Source: CAWIXB01 sp963839955 (GTDB lineage: Bacteria; Actinomycetota; Actinomycetes; JACCUZ01). Taken from it: a stretch of DNA of 64,000 nt. The notes below the pieces were generated by a model that made no database searches, was not told the DNA's origin, and was given only the letters and a program-made list of their open reading frames with translations. The DNA is taken from positions 1,674,001 to 1,738,000 of the forward strand of contig CAWIXB010000001.1 of the NCBI GenBank assembly GCA_963839955.1, given 5' to 3'. Position numbers and translations under genes: made by a program. Within the stretch, counting starts at the first letter, position 1, and each line of letters opens with the position of its first letter. Of the stretch, positions 51,368 through 63,996 are shown piece by piece.

Positions 51368-52662
51368 GCGGGCACACCACGACGTACGTCGTGAAGGGCG
51401 CGCGGCTGGTCGGCGGCGAGGTCTCCGACCTCGTCCTCGAGGACGGCGTCATCACCGAGGTGGGCAGCAGGCTCAGTCGTTCGGACGCCCAGGTCGTCGA
51501 TGCCGACGGGCTGGTCGCGCTGCCCGGGCTGGTCGACCTGCACACCCACCTGCGTGAGCCCGGTCGCGAGGACGCCGAGACCGTCGACACCGGTACGGCC
51601 GCTGCCGCGCTCGGTGGGTTCACCGCGGTGCACGCAATGGCCAACACCGAGCCCGTCGCGGACACGGCAGGGGTCGTTGAGCAGGTGTGGCGGCTCGGCC
51701 GCGAGGCGGGTCACTGCGACGTGCACCCCGTCGGCGCGGTCACCGTCGGACTGCGCGGCGAGGCGCTGGCCGAGCTCGGCGCGATGGCCGACTCGGCCGC
51801 GCGGGTGCGGGTCTTCTCCGACGACGGGAAGTGTGTCTCCGACGCGGTGCTGATGCGGCGCGCGCTGGAGTACGTCAAGGCGTTCGGCGGGGTCGTCGCG
51901 CAGCACGCGCAGGAGCCGCGGCTCACCGAGGGCGCACAGATGAACGAGGGCGAGCTCTCGGGTGTGCTCGGCCTGCAGGGCTGGCCGGCCGTGGCCGAGG
52001 AGGCGATCATCGCGCGCGATGCGCTGCTCGCCGCCCACGTCGGCTCGCGGCTGCACGTGTGCCACGTGTCCACCGCGGGGTCGGTCGAGATCCTGCGCTG
52101 GGCCAAGTCGAAGGGATGGAACGTCACCGCCGAGGTGACGCCCCATCACCTGCTGCTGACCGACGAGATGGCCACGACGTACGACCCGGCGTACAAGGTG
52201 AACCCGCCGCTGCGCGGCGCGGACGACGTCGAGGCCCTGCGCGCCGCGCTCGCCGACGGCACCATCGACGTCGTCGCGACCGACCACGCGCCGCACTCCC
52301 ACGAGGACAAGGACTGCGAGTGGTCGGCCGCCGCTCCCGGGATGCTCGGCCTCGAGACTGCGCTCTCGGTGGTCCAAGAGGCGATGGTCGAGACGGGGCT
52401 GCTCGACTGGGCCGAGGTGGCCGACCGGATGTCGGTGCGCCCGGCCCGCATCGGCGGGCTCGACGGCCATGGCCGGCCGCTCGAGACCGGCGCGCCGGCC
52501 AACCTGATCCTGGTCGACCCCGCGGCGCGCCGGACCGTGGACCCGTTCGCGTCTGCTTCGCGCAGCCGCAACACGCCCTACGCCGGTCGCGAGCTCCCCG
52601 GCGCCGTCGTCGCGACCTTCCTGCGCGGCCGCCCCACCGTCATCGACGGAAAGCTCACATGA
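51364..52662 (+). CDS. pyrC: dihydroorotase
   Basis: 432 residues, type I dihydroorotase of the amidohydrolase fold. Metal ligands in GLVDLHTHLREPG, HVCHVSTAGS, and the catalytic Asp in VVATDHAPHSHEDK. Start overlaps pyrB. The 124 bases after its stop, filled by a repeat doublet, are the only wide gap inside an otherwise overlapping operon. Confidence 0.95.
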   Translation: MSGHTTTYVVKGARLVGGEVSDLVLEDGVITEVGSRLSRSDAQVVDADGLVALPGLVDLHTHLREPGREDAETVDTGTAAAALGGFTAVHAMANTEPVADTAGVVEQVWRLGREAGHCDVHPVGAVTVGLRGEALAELGAMADSAARVRVFSDDGKCVSDAVLMRRALEYVKAFGGVVAQHAQEPRLTEGAQMNEGELSGVLGLQGWPAVAEEAIIARDALLAAHVGSRLHVCHVSTAGSVEILRWAKSKGWNVTAEVTPHHLLLTDEMATTYDPAYKVNPPLRGADDVEALRAALADGTIDVVATDHAPHSHEDKDCEWSAAAPGMLGLETALSVVQEAMVETGLLDWAEVADRMSVRPARIGGLDGHGRPLETGAPANLILVDPAARRTVDPFASASRSRNTPYAGRELPGAVVATFLRGRPTVIDGKLT

Positions 52663-52693
52663 CTTCTCCAGTGCACACCAACAACAACTCCCG

Positions 52694-52777
52694 GGTGATC
52701 ATGCAGTTGTGCAGGAGGCGCTGCTCCACCGCAGGTCAGACCCCCTCTCCCTCTGCGGTGATCATGCAGTTGTGCGG
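52694..52777. repeat. 84-base repeat doublet before carA
   Basis: Two direct copies of the TGATCATGCAGTTGTGCA core repeat (52694-52714 and 52757-52777, the second with one change at its end) separated by 42 bases, giving a 63-base period. The spacer agrees at 32 of 42 bases with the reverse complement of the spacer of the doublet in carB, so the whole doublet is one element. It ends nine bases before the carA ATG and has displaced any normal ribosome binding site. Confidence 0.92.
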
Positions 52778-52786
52778 GTGCTGCCC

Positions 52787-53912
52787 ATGAGCCGTCCCGC
52801 TCTGCTCGTTCTCGAGGACGGCCGGACCTTCCGCGGCGAGTCTTACGGCGCGGTCGGCGAGGCGTTCGGCGAGGCCGTCTTCTCGACCGGGATGACCGGC
52901 TACCAGGAGACGCTGACCGACCCGTCGTACCACCGCCAGGTCGTCGTGATGACTGCCCCGCACATCGGCAACACCGGCGTCAACGACGAGGACGGGGAGT
53001 CCGGGCGCATCTGGGTGAGCGGCTACGTCGTGCGCGACCCGGCCCGGAGATCGTCGTCGTGGCGGTCCCGCCGCAGCCTCGACGACGAACTCGAAGCCCA
53101 GGGGGTGGTCGGCGTCAGCGGCATCGACACCCGCGCTCTCACCCGACACCTGCGCGAGCGCGGCGCCATGCGCGTGGGGCTGTCCTCCACCGAGGGGGAC
53201 GAGAGGGCACTGCTCGAGCGCGTGCTGGCCGCCCCACCGATGGCCGGCGCCGAGCTCACCAGCGAGGTCACGACGACCAGTGCGTACGCCGTGCCGGCGG
53301 TCGGTGAGCACCGCTTCACGGTCGCCGCTATCGACCTCGGCATCAAGCGGATGACGCCGCACCGGATGGCCGAGCGGGGCATCGAGACCCATGTGCTGCC
53401 GGCGACGTCGACGATCGACGACGTGCTCGCCACCTCACCCGACGGCGTCTTCCTCTCCAACGGACCCGGCGACCCCTCCGCCACCACGCACGCCGTCGAG
53501 CTCACTCGGGCGCTGCTCGACCGACGCGTGCCGGTCTTCGGCATCTGCTTCGGCAACCAGATCCTCGGCCGGGCGCTCGGCCTGGGCACCTACAAGCTGC
53601 GCTACGGCCACCGCGGCATCAACCAGCCGGTGCAGGACCGCGCGACCGGCAAGGTCGAGGTCACCGCCCACAACCACGGCTTCGCCGTCGAGGCACCAAC
53701 CGACGGGCGGTTCACGACGCCGTACGGCGAGGCCGAGGTGTCGCATGTGTGCCTCAACGACGACGTGGTCGAAGGGCTGCGGTGTCTGGACGTGCCGGCG
53801 TTCTCGGTGCAGTACCACCCCGAGGCCGCCGCCGGACCGCACGACGCGGCGTACCTCTTCGACCGCTTCACCGGCCTGCTGCGTTCGACCGACTCACCGG
53901 CAGGAGCGGCCC

Positions 53913-53920
<8 letters not shown>
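52787..53920 (+). CDS. carA: carbamoyl-phosphate synthase small (glutaminase) subunit
   Basis: 377 residues from ATG 52787. N-terminal CPSase domain (VLEDGRTFRGESYGAVGEAFGEAVFSTGMTGYQETLTDPSY) and a class I glutamine amidotransferase domain with the nucleophile in FGICFGNQILGRALG and the His-Glu of YHPEAAAGPHD. The frame is open upstream through the repeat doublet, and only a weak GGGTG precedes the ATG. GTG codons inside the repeat are possible alternative starts. Stop overlaps carB by eight bases. Confidence 0.95.
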
Positions 53921-57337
<3,417 letters not shown>

Positions 57338-57341
<4 letters not shown>

Positions 57342-58210
57342 GCGAGGCCACGAGTCGACCCGTTCAGGTGCGCGGCGAGGTGCTCGCCACCCGCAAGGTC
57401 GGTGCCTACCACCATCTGACGCTGGTCGCCCCCGGCGTGGCCGACCAGGTTCGGCCCGGCCAGTTCGTCGCCCTCGCAGTCGGCGGCAGCGGGAGCGGCC
57501 TGACGTTGCGGCGCGCGTTCTCGATCCACCGGTCGGACATCCGCGGGACCTATGGCGGCACCGTCGAGATCGTCTATGCCGTGCACGGCGCCGGCACGGC
57601 GTGGCTCGCCGAGCAGCCGCTGCATACGCCCATCGACGTGGTCGGCCCACTCGGCAAGCCGTTCGCCCTCCCGCGCGACCGGGTCAGCGCGACGCTGGTC
57701 GGCGGCGGTTACGGCAGCGCGCCGCTCTTCCCTCTCGCGGAGGTTCTCTCGGCCCGGGGTTCGCGCGTCGACTTCGTACTCGGCGCCGCCACCGACCAGC
57801 GTCTCTTCGGAGCACTCGATGCCAAGCGGATGGCGTCGTCGGTGGCGGTGACCACCGTCGACGGGTCGTTGGGCACGCGCGGCCTCGTCACCGACGTGCT
57901 GACCGAGGTGCTCGACCGATCGCGGTCCGAGGTCGTCTATGCCTGCGGGCCGATGGGCATGCTGCGCGCCGTCAGCAACGTCGCCGACGCGCACGGGCTC
58001 CCGGTCCAGTGCGCCGTGGAGGAGTCGATGGCCTGCGGCATCGGGGTCTGCATGACCTGCGTGCTTCCCGTCGTCGGCGAGGACGGCGTGACCCGCATGC
58101 TCCGGTCCTGTGTCGACGGGCCGGTGTTCCGCGGCGACCGGGTGCGCTGGGACGACATCGGAACGGTCCCGGCGGACACCCTCGGTGCGCCTGCGGTGGT
58201 GCACGCATGA
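57338..58210 (+). CDS. pyrK: dihydroorotate dehydrogenase electron transfer subunit
   Basis: 290 residues from GTG 57338, overlapping the carB stop in GTGA. FAD-binding domain with RPGQFVALAV and RRAFSIH, an NAD-binding domain with GGGYGSAPLFPLAE and YACGPMGML, and the [2Fe-2S] cysteines in EESMACGIGVCMTCVLP and RSCVDGPVF. Passes electrons from PyrD to NAD+. ATGA overlap with pyrD. Confidence 0.93.
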
Positions 58211-59274
58211 GCACGAGCCGGTTCAGCGTGCGCACCGTTCCCGCGCCGGTCCGCGCCGACGAGCCGCGCTACGACTTCCGCGCCCAGCTCGGCGGTGTCG
58301 AGCTGCCCAACCCGATCCTCACCGCCTCGGGCTGCGCGGCGGCGGGTCGCGAGCTCGATCAGTTCTTCGACGTGGCCGCTCTCGGCGCCGTGGTCACCAA
58401 GTCGATCATGCTCGAGCCCCGGTCGGGGCGTCCGACGCCACGGATGGCGGAGACCGCCAGCGGCATGCTCAACTCCATCGGGCTGCAGGGCCCCGGCATC
58501 AAGGCATTCCTCGCCGACGACCTGCCCTGGCTGCACGAGAAGGGTGCCCGTGCGGTCGTCTCCATCGCGGGCAGCAGTGTGGAGGAGTACGCCACGCTCG
58601 CCAAGCGGCTGCGCGGGGCGCCCGGGATGGCGGCCCTCGAGGTCAACATCTCGTGCCCCAACGTGGCCGACCGCGGGCTGGTGTTCGCCTGCGACCCGGA
58701 CGCCGCGGCCGAGGTGATCGACCAGGTGCGCCACAACACGTCGTCGACGGTGCCCGTGTTCGCCAAGCTCTCACCGGACGTCACCGACATCGTCGCCGTC
58801 GCCCGCGCCTGCGTCGACGCCGGCGCCGACGGGCTGTCGATGATCAACACCCTGCTCGGGATGGCCCTCGACATGGAGACCATGCGCCCGGCACTCGCCG
58901 GGGTGACCGGTGGCCTGTCCGGTCCCGCGATCAAACCGGTGGCGGTGCGCTGCGTGTGGCAGGTGCACGCCGCACTGCCCGACGTACCGATCATCGGCAT
59001 GGGCGGTGTCCGCAGCGGGCTCGATGCCCTCGAGATGCTGCTCGCAGGAGCGAGTGCGGTGTCTGTCGGGACGGCGGTCTTCAGCGACCCGCACGCGCCG
59101 GTCAGGGTGCTGCGCGAGCTGCGCGACGCGCTCGTCGCTCGCGGCTTCGAGCGCGTCTCCGACGCCGTCGGCCACGCGCACCGGCCGCCCGGGCCGGCGC
59201 CAGCACCCGGAGGCGGCGCGCCCGACGCGCACGAAGGGGTGGACACCCGAGAGAGAGCAGGAGCCGAAGGTTGA
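58207..59274 (+). CDS. pyrD: dihydroorotate dehydrogenase, class 1B
   Basis: 355 residues. FMN barrel with NPILTASGCAAAGRELDQFFD, the catalytic cysteine (class 1 type) in VNISCPNVADRG, FAKLSPDVTDIV, and GMGGVRSGLDALEMLLAGASAVSVGTA. The adjacent pyrK shows it is the NAD-dependent 1B type. The last 35 residues are a Pro/Ala/Gly-rich tail beyond the usual end. Confidence 0.94.
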   Translation: MSTSRFSVRTVPAPVRADEPRYDFRAQLGGVELPNPILTASGCAAAGRELDQFFDVAALGAVVTKSIMLEPRSGRPTPRMAETASGMLNSIGLQGPGIKAFLADDLPWLHEKGARAVVSIAGSSVEEYATLAKRLRGAPGMAALEVNISCPNVADRGLVFACDPDAAAEVIDQVRHNTSSTVPVFAKLSPDVTDIVAVARACVDAGADGLSMINTLLGMALDMETMRPALAGVTGGLSGPAIKPVAVRCVWQVHAALPDVPIIGMGGVRSGLDALEMLLAGASAVSVGTAVFSDPHAPVRVLRELRDALVARGFERVSDAVGHAHRPPGPAPAPGGGAPDAHEGVDTRERAGAEG

Positions 59275-60017
59275 CCCCCACACCCGGCCCCACATCCGGC
59301 CTTGCACCCGCGCCTGTCGCCGTTGCACCCGTAGCCGTCGCCCTCGACGCCCCCGACCTCGACACGGCACTTGCCTGGGCCACCGCGGTCGGACCGCACG
59401 TCAGCACTGTCAAGGTGGGTCTGGAGCTCTACCTCCGTTACGGCGGCGAGGCCGCCTCCGGCGTGCGCGCGGCAACAGGGGGCCGGGCGGTGTTCCTCGA
59501 CCTCAAGCTGCACGACATCCCCAACACCGTCGCCGGAGCCGCCGGCGCGGTCGCTGACCTGGCGCCGGACTTCCTCACCGTGCATGCCAGCGGGGGAGCG
59601 GCGATGATCCGCGCCGCCGTAGAGACGCTGCCATTGACGAAGGTCACGGCAGTAACCGTCCTCACGTCGATGAGTGACGACGACCTCGCGGCCGTCGGTC
59701 TTGCCGGGCCGGCACCCGACGCCGTACGCCGACTCGCCTCCCTCGCCGTCACCGCCGGTGCCCGGGCGATCGTGTGTTCGCCACGCGAAGTAGCCGACGT
59801 ACGTCGTGAGGTCGGTCCGGAGGTCACTCTCGTCACACCGGGTGTTCGCCCGTCCGGTCAGGACACGAGTGACCACTCGCGCGTCGCCACACCCGAGCAG
59901 GCTCTGGCCGACGGCGCCGACCTCCTCGTCGTCGGACGGCCGGTGACGGGCGCCACCGACCCTGGCAAAGCCGCAGCCGAGCTTGCCGAGATGCTGTCGA
60001 CGCGCGCGACCCCTTGA
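59271..60017 (+). CDS. pyrF: orotidine 5'-phosphate decarboxylase
   Basis: 248 residues from a TTG start at 59271 in a TTGA overlap with pyrD; GGAGCCGAAGG lies just upstream. Catalytic DxKxxD in FLDLKLHDIPNTVAG, TVHASGGAAMIRA, and the phosphate loop VTPGVRPSGQDTSDHSRVATP. Long mycobacterial-type family rather than the E. coli type. Ends the UMP operon. Confidence 0.94.
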   Translation: MTPTPGPTSGLAPAPVAVAPVAVALDAPDLDTALAWATAVGPHVSTVKVGLELYLRYGGEAASGVRAATGGRAVFLDLKLHDIPNTVAGAAGAVADLAPDFLTVHASGGAAMIRAAVETLPLTKVTAVTVLTSMSDDDLAAVGLAGPAPDAVRRLASLAVTAGARAIVCSPREVADVRREVGPEVTLVTPGVRPSGQDTSDHSRVATPEQALADGADLLVVGRPVTGATDPGKAAAELAEMLSTRATP

Positions 60018-60067
60018 CAACGCACACATCTGTCCAGTCGTCGTCGCGAACGTGTCTGTTCGTTCAA

Positions 60068-60097
60068 TTGCTTGTCAGGCCTTCCACTCGCTAGGTT
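60068..60097 (+). promoter_or_regulatory. candidate promoter of mihF
   Basis: TTGCTT (60068-60073), 18 bases, TAGGTT (60092-60097), in the 126-base gap between pyrF and mihF. Confidence 0.5.
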
Positions 60098-60143
60098 CCA
60101 CGAGATCCCCTGTTGTTTTGCATCCGACGCCGAGGTGACCGCA

Positions 60144-60464
60144 GTGGCGCTACCCCCGCTTACTCCCGAGCAGAGGGCGGCCGCCCTCGAGAAGGCTGCG
60201 ATGGCGCGGCGCGAGCGGGCGGCGGTGAAGAACCGGCTCAAGCATTCCGGCGCATCCCTCAACGAGGTCCTCAAGGAGGGTCGCGAGAACGAGGTCGTCG
60301 GGAAGATGAAGGTGGCCGCGGTGCTTGAGTCGTTGCCCGGCGTGGGGAAGGTGCGGGCGCGCCGCATCATGGAAGAGATCGGCATCTCCGAGAGCCGTCG
60401 CGTACGCGGTCTCGGCACCCAGCAGCTCGCAGCCCTCGAGCGAGAGTTCGGCGGCAGCGCCTGA
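60144..60464 (+). CDS. mihF: integration host factor, actinobacterial type (mIHF)
   Basis: 106 residues. Start GTG 60144 gives VALPPLTPEQRAAAL, matching the conserved beginning of the family; GAGGTG lies upstream. The core KNRLKHSGASLNEVLKEG and the helix-two-turns-helix VLESLPGVGKVRARRIMEEIGI are typical. Nucleoid-associated protein that bends DNA. Stop overlaps gmk by one base. Confidence 0.95.
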   Translation: MALPPLTPEQRAAALEKAAMARRERAAVKNRLKHSGASLNEVLKEGRENEVVGKMKVAAVLESLPGVGKVRARRIMEEIGISESRRVRGLGTQQLAALEREFGGSA

Positions 60465-61117
60465 TGCCCGCCGGCCCGGCAGGCGGGTCGGGGGAGCGTC
60501 GGTTGGTCGTGCTCACCGGGCCGTCAGGGGTCGGCAAGAGCACCGTGGTCCGCGACCTGCGTCGCGGCCATTCAGAGGTGTGGCTGTCCGTTTCAGTGAC
60601 GACCCGGTTTCCCCGGCCGGGCGAAGTCGACGGCGTGCACTACCACTTCGTGACGCACGAGAAGTTCGACGACCTGGTCGCCACCGGCGAGCTGCTCGAG
60701 TGGGCGGAGTTCGCCGGCAACCGCTACGGCACGCCTCGCGGGCCCGTCATGGCGCACCTGGAGCAGGGCCGCCCGGTGCTCCTCGAGATCGACCTGCAGG
60801 GTGCCCGCCTGGTCCGCGAGCGGATGCCGGAGGCGGTGCTGGTGTTCCTGGCGCCGCCCAGCTGGGACGAGCTGGTACGCCGGCTCACCGGCCGCGGCAC
60901 CGAGCCGCAGGAGGTGATCGAAAGCCGCCTGGTCACCGCCCGGGAGGAGCTCGCCGCCGAGCCGGAGTTCGACGAGACCCTGGTGAACACGAGCGTCCAG
61001 GACGTGGTGAACCGCCTGCTAATCTTGTTGCGGGTCCGTGAGCCGGCCTCCGAGCCCCCCGGCGACGCCGAGCGGTCCGACCGCTCCGGTGCATCGACCC
61101 CGACCGACGCCCCGTAA
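60464..61117 (+). CDS. gmk: guanylate kinase
   Basis: 217 residues. Walker A LTGPSGVGKSTV, the GMP-binding SVSVTTRFPRPGEVDGVHYHFV and EWAEFAGNRYGTP segments, and the lid with LVRRLTGRGTE. Makes GDP from GMP. The C-terminal 20 residues are a Pro/Ser-rich tail. Confidence 0.95.
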   Translation: MPAGPAGGSGERRLVVLTGPSGVGKSTVVRDLRRGHSEVWLSVSVTTRFPRPGEVDGVHYHFVTHEKFDDLVATGELLEWAEFAGNRYGTPRGPVMAHLEQGRPVLLEIDLQGARLVRERMPEAVLVFLAPPSWDELVRRLTGRGTEPQEVIESRLVTAREELAAEPEFDETLVNTSVQDVVNRLLILLRVREPASEPPGDAERSDRSGASTPTDAP

Positions 61118-61130
61118 CGGAAGGCCACCT

Positions 61131-61397
61131 GTGTCCGGCACACCCGCCGCGCCTGAGGGAATCACCAACCCCCCCATCGACGACCTGCTGCAGGCCACCG
61201 ACTCCAAGTACAGCCTGGTGATCTACGCCGCCAAGCGGGCCCGTCAGATCAACGCCTACTACTCCCAGCTCGGTGAAGGCCTGCTGGAGTACGTCGGCCC
61301 GCTCGTCGAGACCCACGTCCACGAGAAGCCGTTGTCCATCGCGATGCGCGAGATCAACGGCGGTCTGCTCACCGCTGAGCCGGTCGAGCAGGCCTGA
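61131..61397 (+). CDS. rpoZ: RNA polymerase omega subunit
   Basis: 88 residues from GTG 61131 (GGAAGG upstream). Characteristic NPPIDDLLQATDSKYSLVIYAAKRARQINAYY and the C-terminal KPLSIAMREINGGLL. Assembles with the beta-prime subunit. Conserved gmk-rpoZ-coaBC order. Confidence 0.95.
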   Translation: MSGTPAAPEGITNPPIDDLLQATDSKYSLVIYAAKRARQINAYYSQLGEGLLEYVGPLVETHVHEKPLSIAMREINGGLLTAEPVEQA

Positions 61398-61416
61398 CGC
61401 CTTCACGACCGTGACG

Positions 61417-62670
61417 ATGCACGGCGAGCCCGAGGACGGCGCCGTCAACGTCGTGCTGGGCGTGTCCGGCGGCATCGCGGCGTACAAGGCTGCCGAGCTG
61501 CTCCGGCTGTTCACCGAGAGCGGCCACCGCGTCCGAGTGGTCCCCACCCGCGCCGCCCTGTCGTTCGTGGGTGCGCCCACGTGGGCCGCGCTGTCCGGCC
61601 AGCCGGTGACCACCGAGGTCTGGGACGACGTGCACGAGGTGCCCCACGTGCGGCTCGGCCAGCGGGCCGACCTCGTCGTCGTCGCCCCGGCCACTGCCGA
61701 CCTGCTGGCCAAGGCCGCCCACGGGCTGGCCGACGACCTGCTCACCAACACCTTGCTGACCGCCCGGTGCCCCGTGGTGCTCGTCCCCGCGATGCACACC
61801 GAGATGTGGTTGCACCCGGCCACCCAGGACAACGTCGCGCTGCTTCGCAGTCGCGGCACCGTCGTGCTCGACCCCGCCGCCGGCCGGCTGACCGGCGCCG
61901 ACACCGGCCCCGGACGGCTGCCCGACCCCGAGGTCATCTTCGCCGCCTGCCGCGCCGTGCTGCGCCGGGGCGCAGGCGCGCTGGCCGACCTTGCCGGCCG
62001 GCACGTCGTCATCTCCGCCGGCGGCACCCGCGAGCACCTCGACCCTGTGCGGTTCCTCGGCAACCGGTCCTCGGGACGGCAGGGCTACGCCCTCGCTGCC
62101 ACCGCGGCTGCCCGCGGCGCCGAGGTGACTCTCGTCGCCGCCAACGTGGCGCTGCCCGACCCGGCGGGGGTGAAGGTCGTCCGAGTCGTCTCCGCCGAGG
62201 CGATGCGCACCGCAGTGCTCGAGGCCGCGGGCGACGCGGACGCGGTGGTCATGGCGGCCGCTGTCGCTGACTTCCGCCCCGCCGACCACAGCGCCACCAA
62301 GATCAAGAAATCGGCGGGAGACCCGCCGCCGGTCGAGCTGGTGCGCAACCCCGACATCCTGGCCGAGCTGTCGGCGCAGCGACGCCGCCCGGGCCAGGTG
62401 GTGGTCGGCTTCGCCGCCGAGACGGGCGACTCGTCTGGCGACGTGCTGGCACACGGACGAGCCAAGCTCGCGAGCAAAGGTGCCGACCTCCTCGTGGTCA
62501 ACGAGGTCGGTGCGGACCGCGGCTTCGAGCTCACCGACAACGCAGCGGTCGTGCTGGGCGCCGACGGCAGCGAGGTCGTCCTGCCTCTCGCGCCCAAGGA
62601 GGTCCTCGCCGACGCGGTGTGGGACCTCGTCGCCGCACGCCTGTCGGGTTCTGCGGGCGCCGCCCGCTAG
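61417..62670 (+). CDS. coaBC: bifunctional phosphopantothenoylcysteine decarboxylase/synthase
   Basis: 417 residues from ATG 61417 (GTG 61411 possible). The CoaC half binds FMN: VSGGIAAYKAAELLRLF, the active-site His in HVRLGQRADLVVVAPATAD, and PAMHTEMW. The CoaB half has ISAGGTREHLDPVRFLGNRSSGRQGYALA, AAVADFRP and the KIKK motif. Makes 4'-phosphopantetheine for CoA. Stop TAG overlaps a TAGACT -10-like box for metK at 62668-62673. Confidence 0.95.
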   Translation: MHGEPEDGAVNVVLGVSGGIAAYKAAELLRLFTESGHRVRVVPTRAALSFVGAPTWAALSGQPVTTEVWDDVHEVPHVRLGQRADLVVVAPATADLLAKAAHGLADDLLTNTLLTARCPVVLVPAMHTEMWLHPATQDNVALLRSRGTVVLDPAAGRLTGADTGPGRLPDPEVIFAACRAVLRRGAGALADLAGRHVVISAGGTREHLDPVRFLGNRSSGRQGYALAATAAARGAEVTLVAANVALPDPAGVKVVRVVSAEAMRTAVLEAAGDADAVVMAAAVADFRPADHSATKIKKSAGDPPPVELVRNPDILAELSAQRRRPGQVVVGFAAETGDSSGDVLAHGRAKLASKGADLLVVNEVGADRGFELTDNAAVVLGADGSEVVLPLAPKEVLADAVWDLVAARLSGSAGAAR

Positions 62671-62734
62671 ACTCGCGGGGATCCCCAACCGTCGTTACCA
62701 GCCTGACCTCCGCTATCGCCGACAAGGAAAAAAC

Positions 62735-63931
62735 GTGTCTCGACGCCTGTTCACCTCGGAGTCCGTCACCGAGGGCCACCCGGACAAGATCGCCGACCAG
62801 ATCAGCGACTCGATCCTCGATGCCCTGCTGAAGGACGACCCGCGCAGCCGGGTGGCAGTGGAGACGCTGATCATGACCGGCCAGGTCCACGTGGCCGGCG
62901 AGGTCACCACGACGGCGTGGGCCGACATCCCCACCCTGGTGCGCGAGCGCATCCTCTCGATCGGCTACGACTCGTCGGCCAAGGGCTTCGACGGCCACTC
63001 GTGCGGCGTGTCGATCTCGATCGGCGCGCAGTCGCAGGACATCGCCCAGGGCGTCGACTCGGCCCACGAGGCGCGCACCGGAGAGAGCGTCGAGGACCCC
63101 CTCGACCGGCAGGGCGCGGGCGACCAGGGACTGATGTTCGGCTACGCCTGCAACGACACCCCTGAGCTGATGCCGCTGCCGATCGCCCTGGCCCAGCGCC
63201 TGGCCCAGCAGCTGTCCGCGGTGCGCAAGGACGGCACCATCCCCTACCTGCGCCCCGACGGCAAGACGCAGGTCACCATCGAGTACGACGGCCACCACGC
63301 CACCCGGCTGGACACTGTGGTCGTCTCCAGCCAGCACGCCAGCGACATCGGGCTCGAGTCGATGCTTCAGCCTGACGTGGCCGAGCAGGTCGTCAAGCCG
63401 GTGCTCGACGGCCTCGAGATCGACACCACCGACTACCGCCTGCTGGTCAACCCGACCGGCCGCTTCGAGATCGGCGGCCCGATGGGCGACGCCGGTCTCA
63501 CCGGCCGCAAGATCATCGTCGACACCTACGGAGGCATGGCGCGCCACGGCGGCGGCGCCTTCTCCGGCAAGGACCCGTCCAAGGTCGACCGGTCGGGTGC
63601 CTACGCGATGCGCTGGGTCGCCAAGAACGTCGTCGCCGCCGGGCTCGCCAAGCGCTGCGAGGTCCAGGTGGCCTACGCGATCGGCAAGGCGCAGCCGGTC
63701 GGCCTGTTCGTCGAGACGTTCGGCACCGAAGCCGTGCCGGTCGAGCGCATCCAGGACGCCGTGGTCGAGGTCTTCGACCTGCGTCCGGCCGCGATCATCC
63801 GCGACCTCGACCTGCTGCGCCCGATCTACGCCCAGACCGCGGCCTACGGCCACTTCGGCCGCGAGCTGCCCGACTTCACCTGGGAGCGCACCGACCGCGT
63901 CGACGCCCTCCGCGCCGCAACCAGCGCCTGA
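62735..63931 (+). CDS. metK: S-adenosylmethionine synthetase
   Basis: 398 residues from GTG 62735. Signatures SVTEGHPDKIADQISDSILD, GAGDQGLMFGYAC and GGGAFSGKDPSKVDRSGAY. Makes SAM from methionine and ATP. The leader contains a short GGGGATCCCC palindrome but no SAM riboswitch that I can recognise. Confidence 0.96.
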   Translation: MSRRLFTSESVTEGHPDKIADQISDSILDALLKDDPRSRVAVETLIMTGQVHVAGEVTTTAWADIPTLVRERILSIGYDSSAKGFDGHSCGVSISIGAQSQDIAQGVDSAHEARTGESVEDPLDRQGAGDQGLMFGYACNDTPELMPLPIALAQRLAQQLSAVRKDGTIPYLRPDGKTQVTIEYDGHHATRLDTVVVSSQHASDIGLESMLQPDVAEQVVKPVLDGLEIDTTDYRLLVNPTGRFEIGGPMGDAGLTGRKIIVDTYGGMARHGGGAFSGKDPSKVDRSGAYAMRWVAKNVVAAGLAKRCEVQVAYAIGKAQPVGLFVETFGTEAVPVERIQDAVVEVFDLRPAAIIRDLDLLRPIYAQTAAYGHFGRELPDFTWERTDRVDALRAATSA

Positions 63932-63974
63932 CCGGCTGCCGAGTCGACCACGTTAGGTAGGCGCAGCAGTCCCT

Positions 63975-63996
63975 CAACAGGCGGGCACGCCTGTTG
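63975..63996 (+). terminator. hairpin terminator after metK
   Basis: Perfect 9-bp stem CAACAGGCG-GGCA-CGCCTGTTG, 44 bases after the metK stop. What follows the stem lies mostly beyond the window, so a T-tract cannot be judged. Confidence 0.75.

Noticed and set aside
62671..62734. SAM riboswitch before metK
   Set aside because: The 64-base leader is too short and has none of the conserved SAM-switch core sequences.
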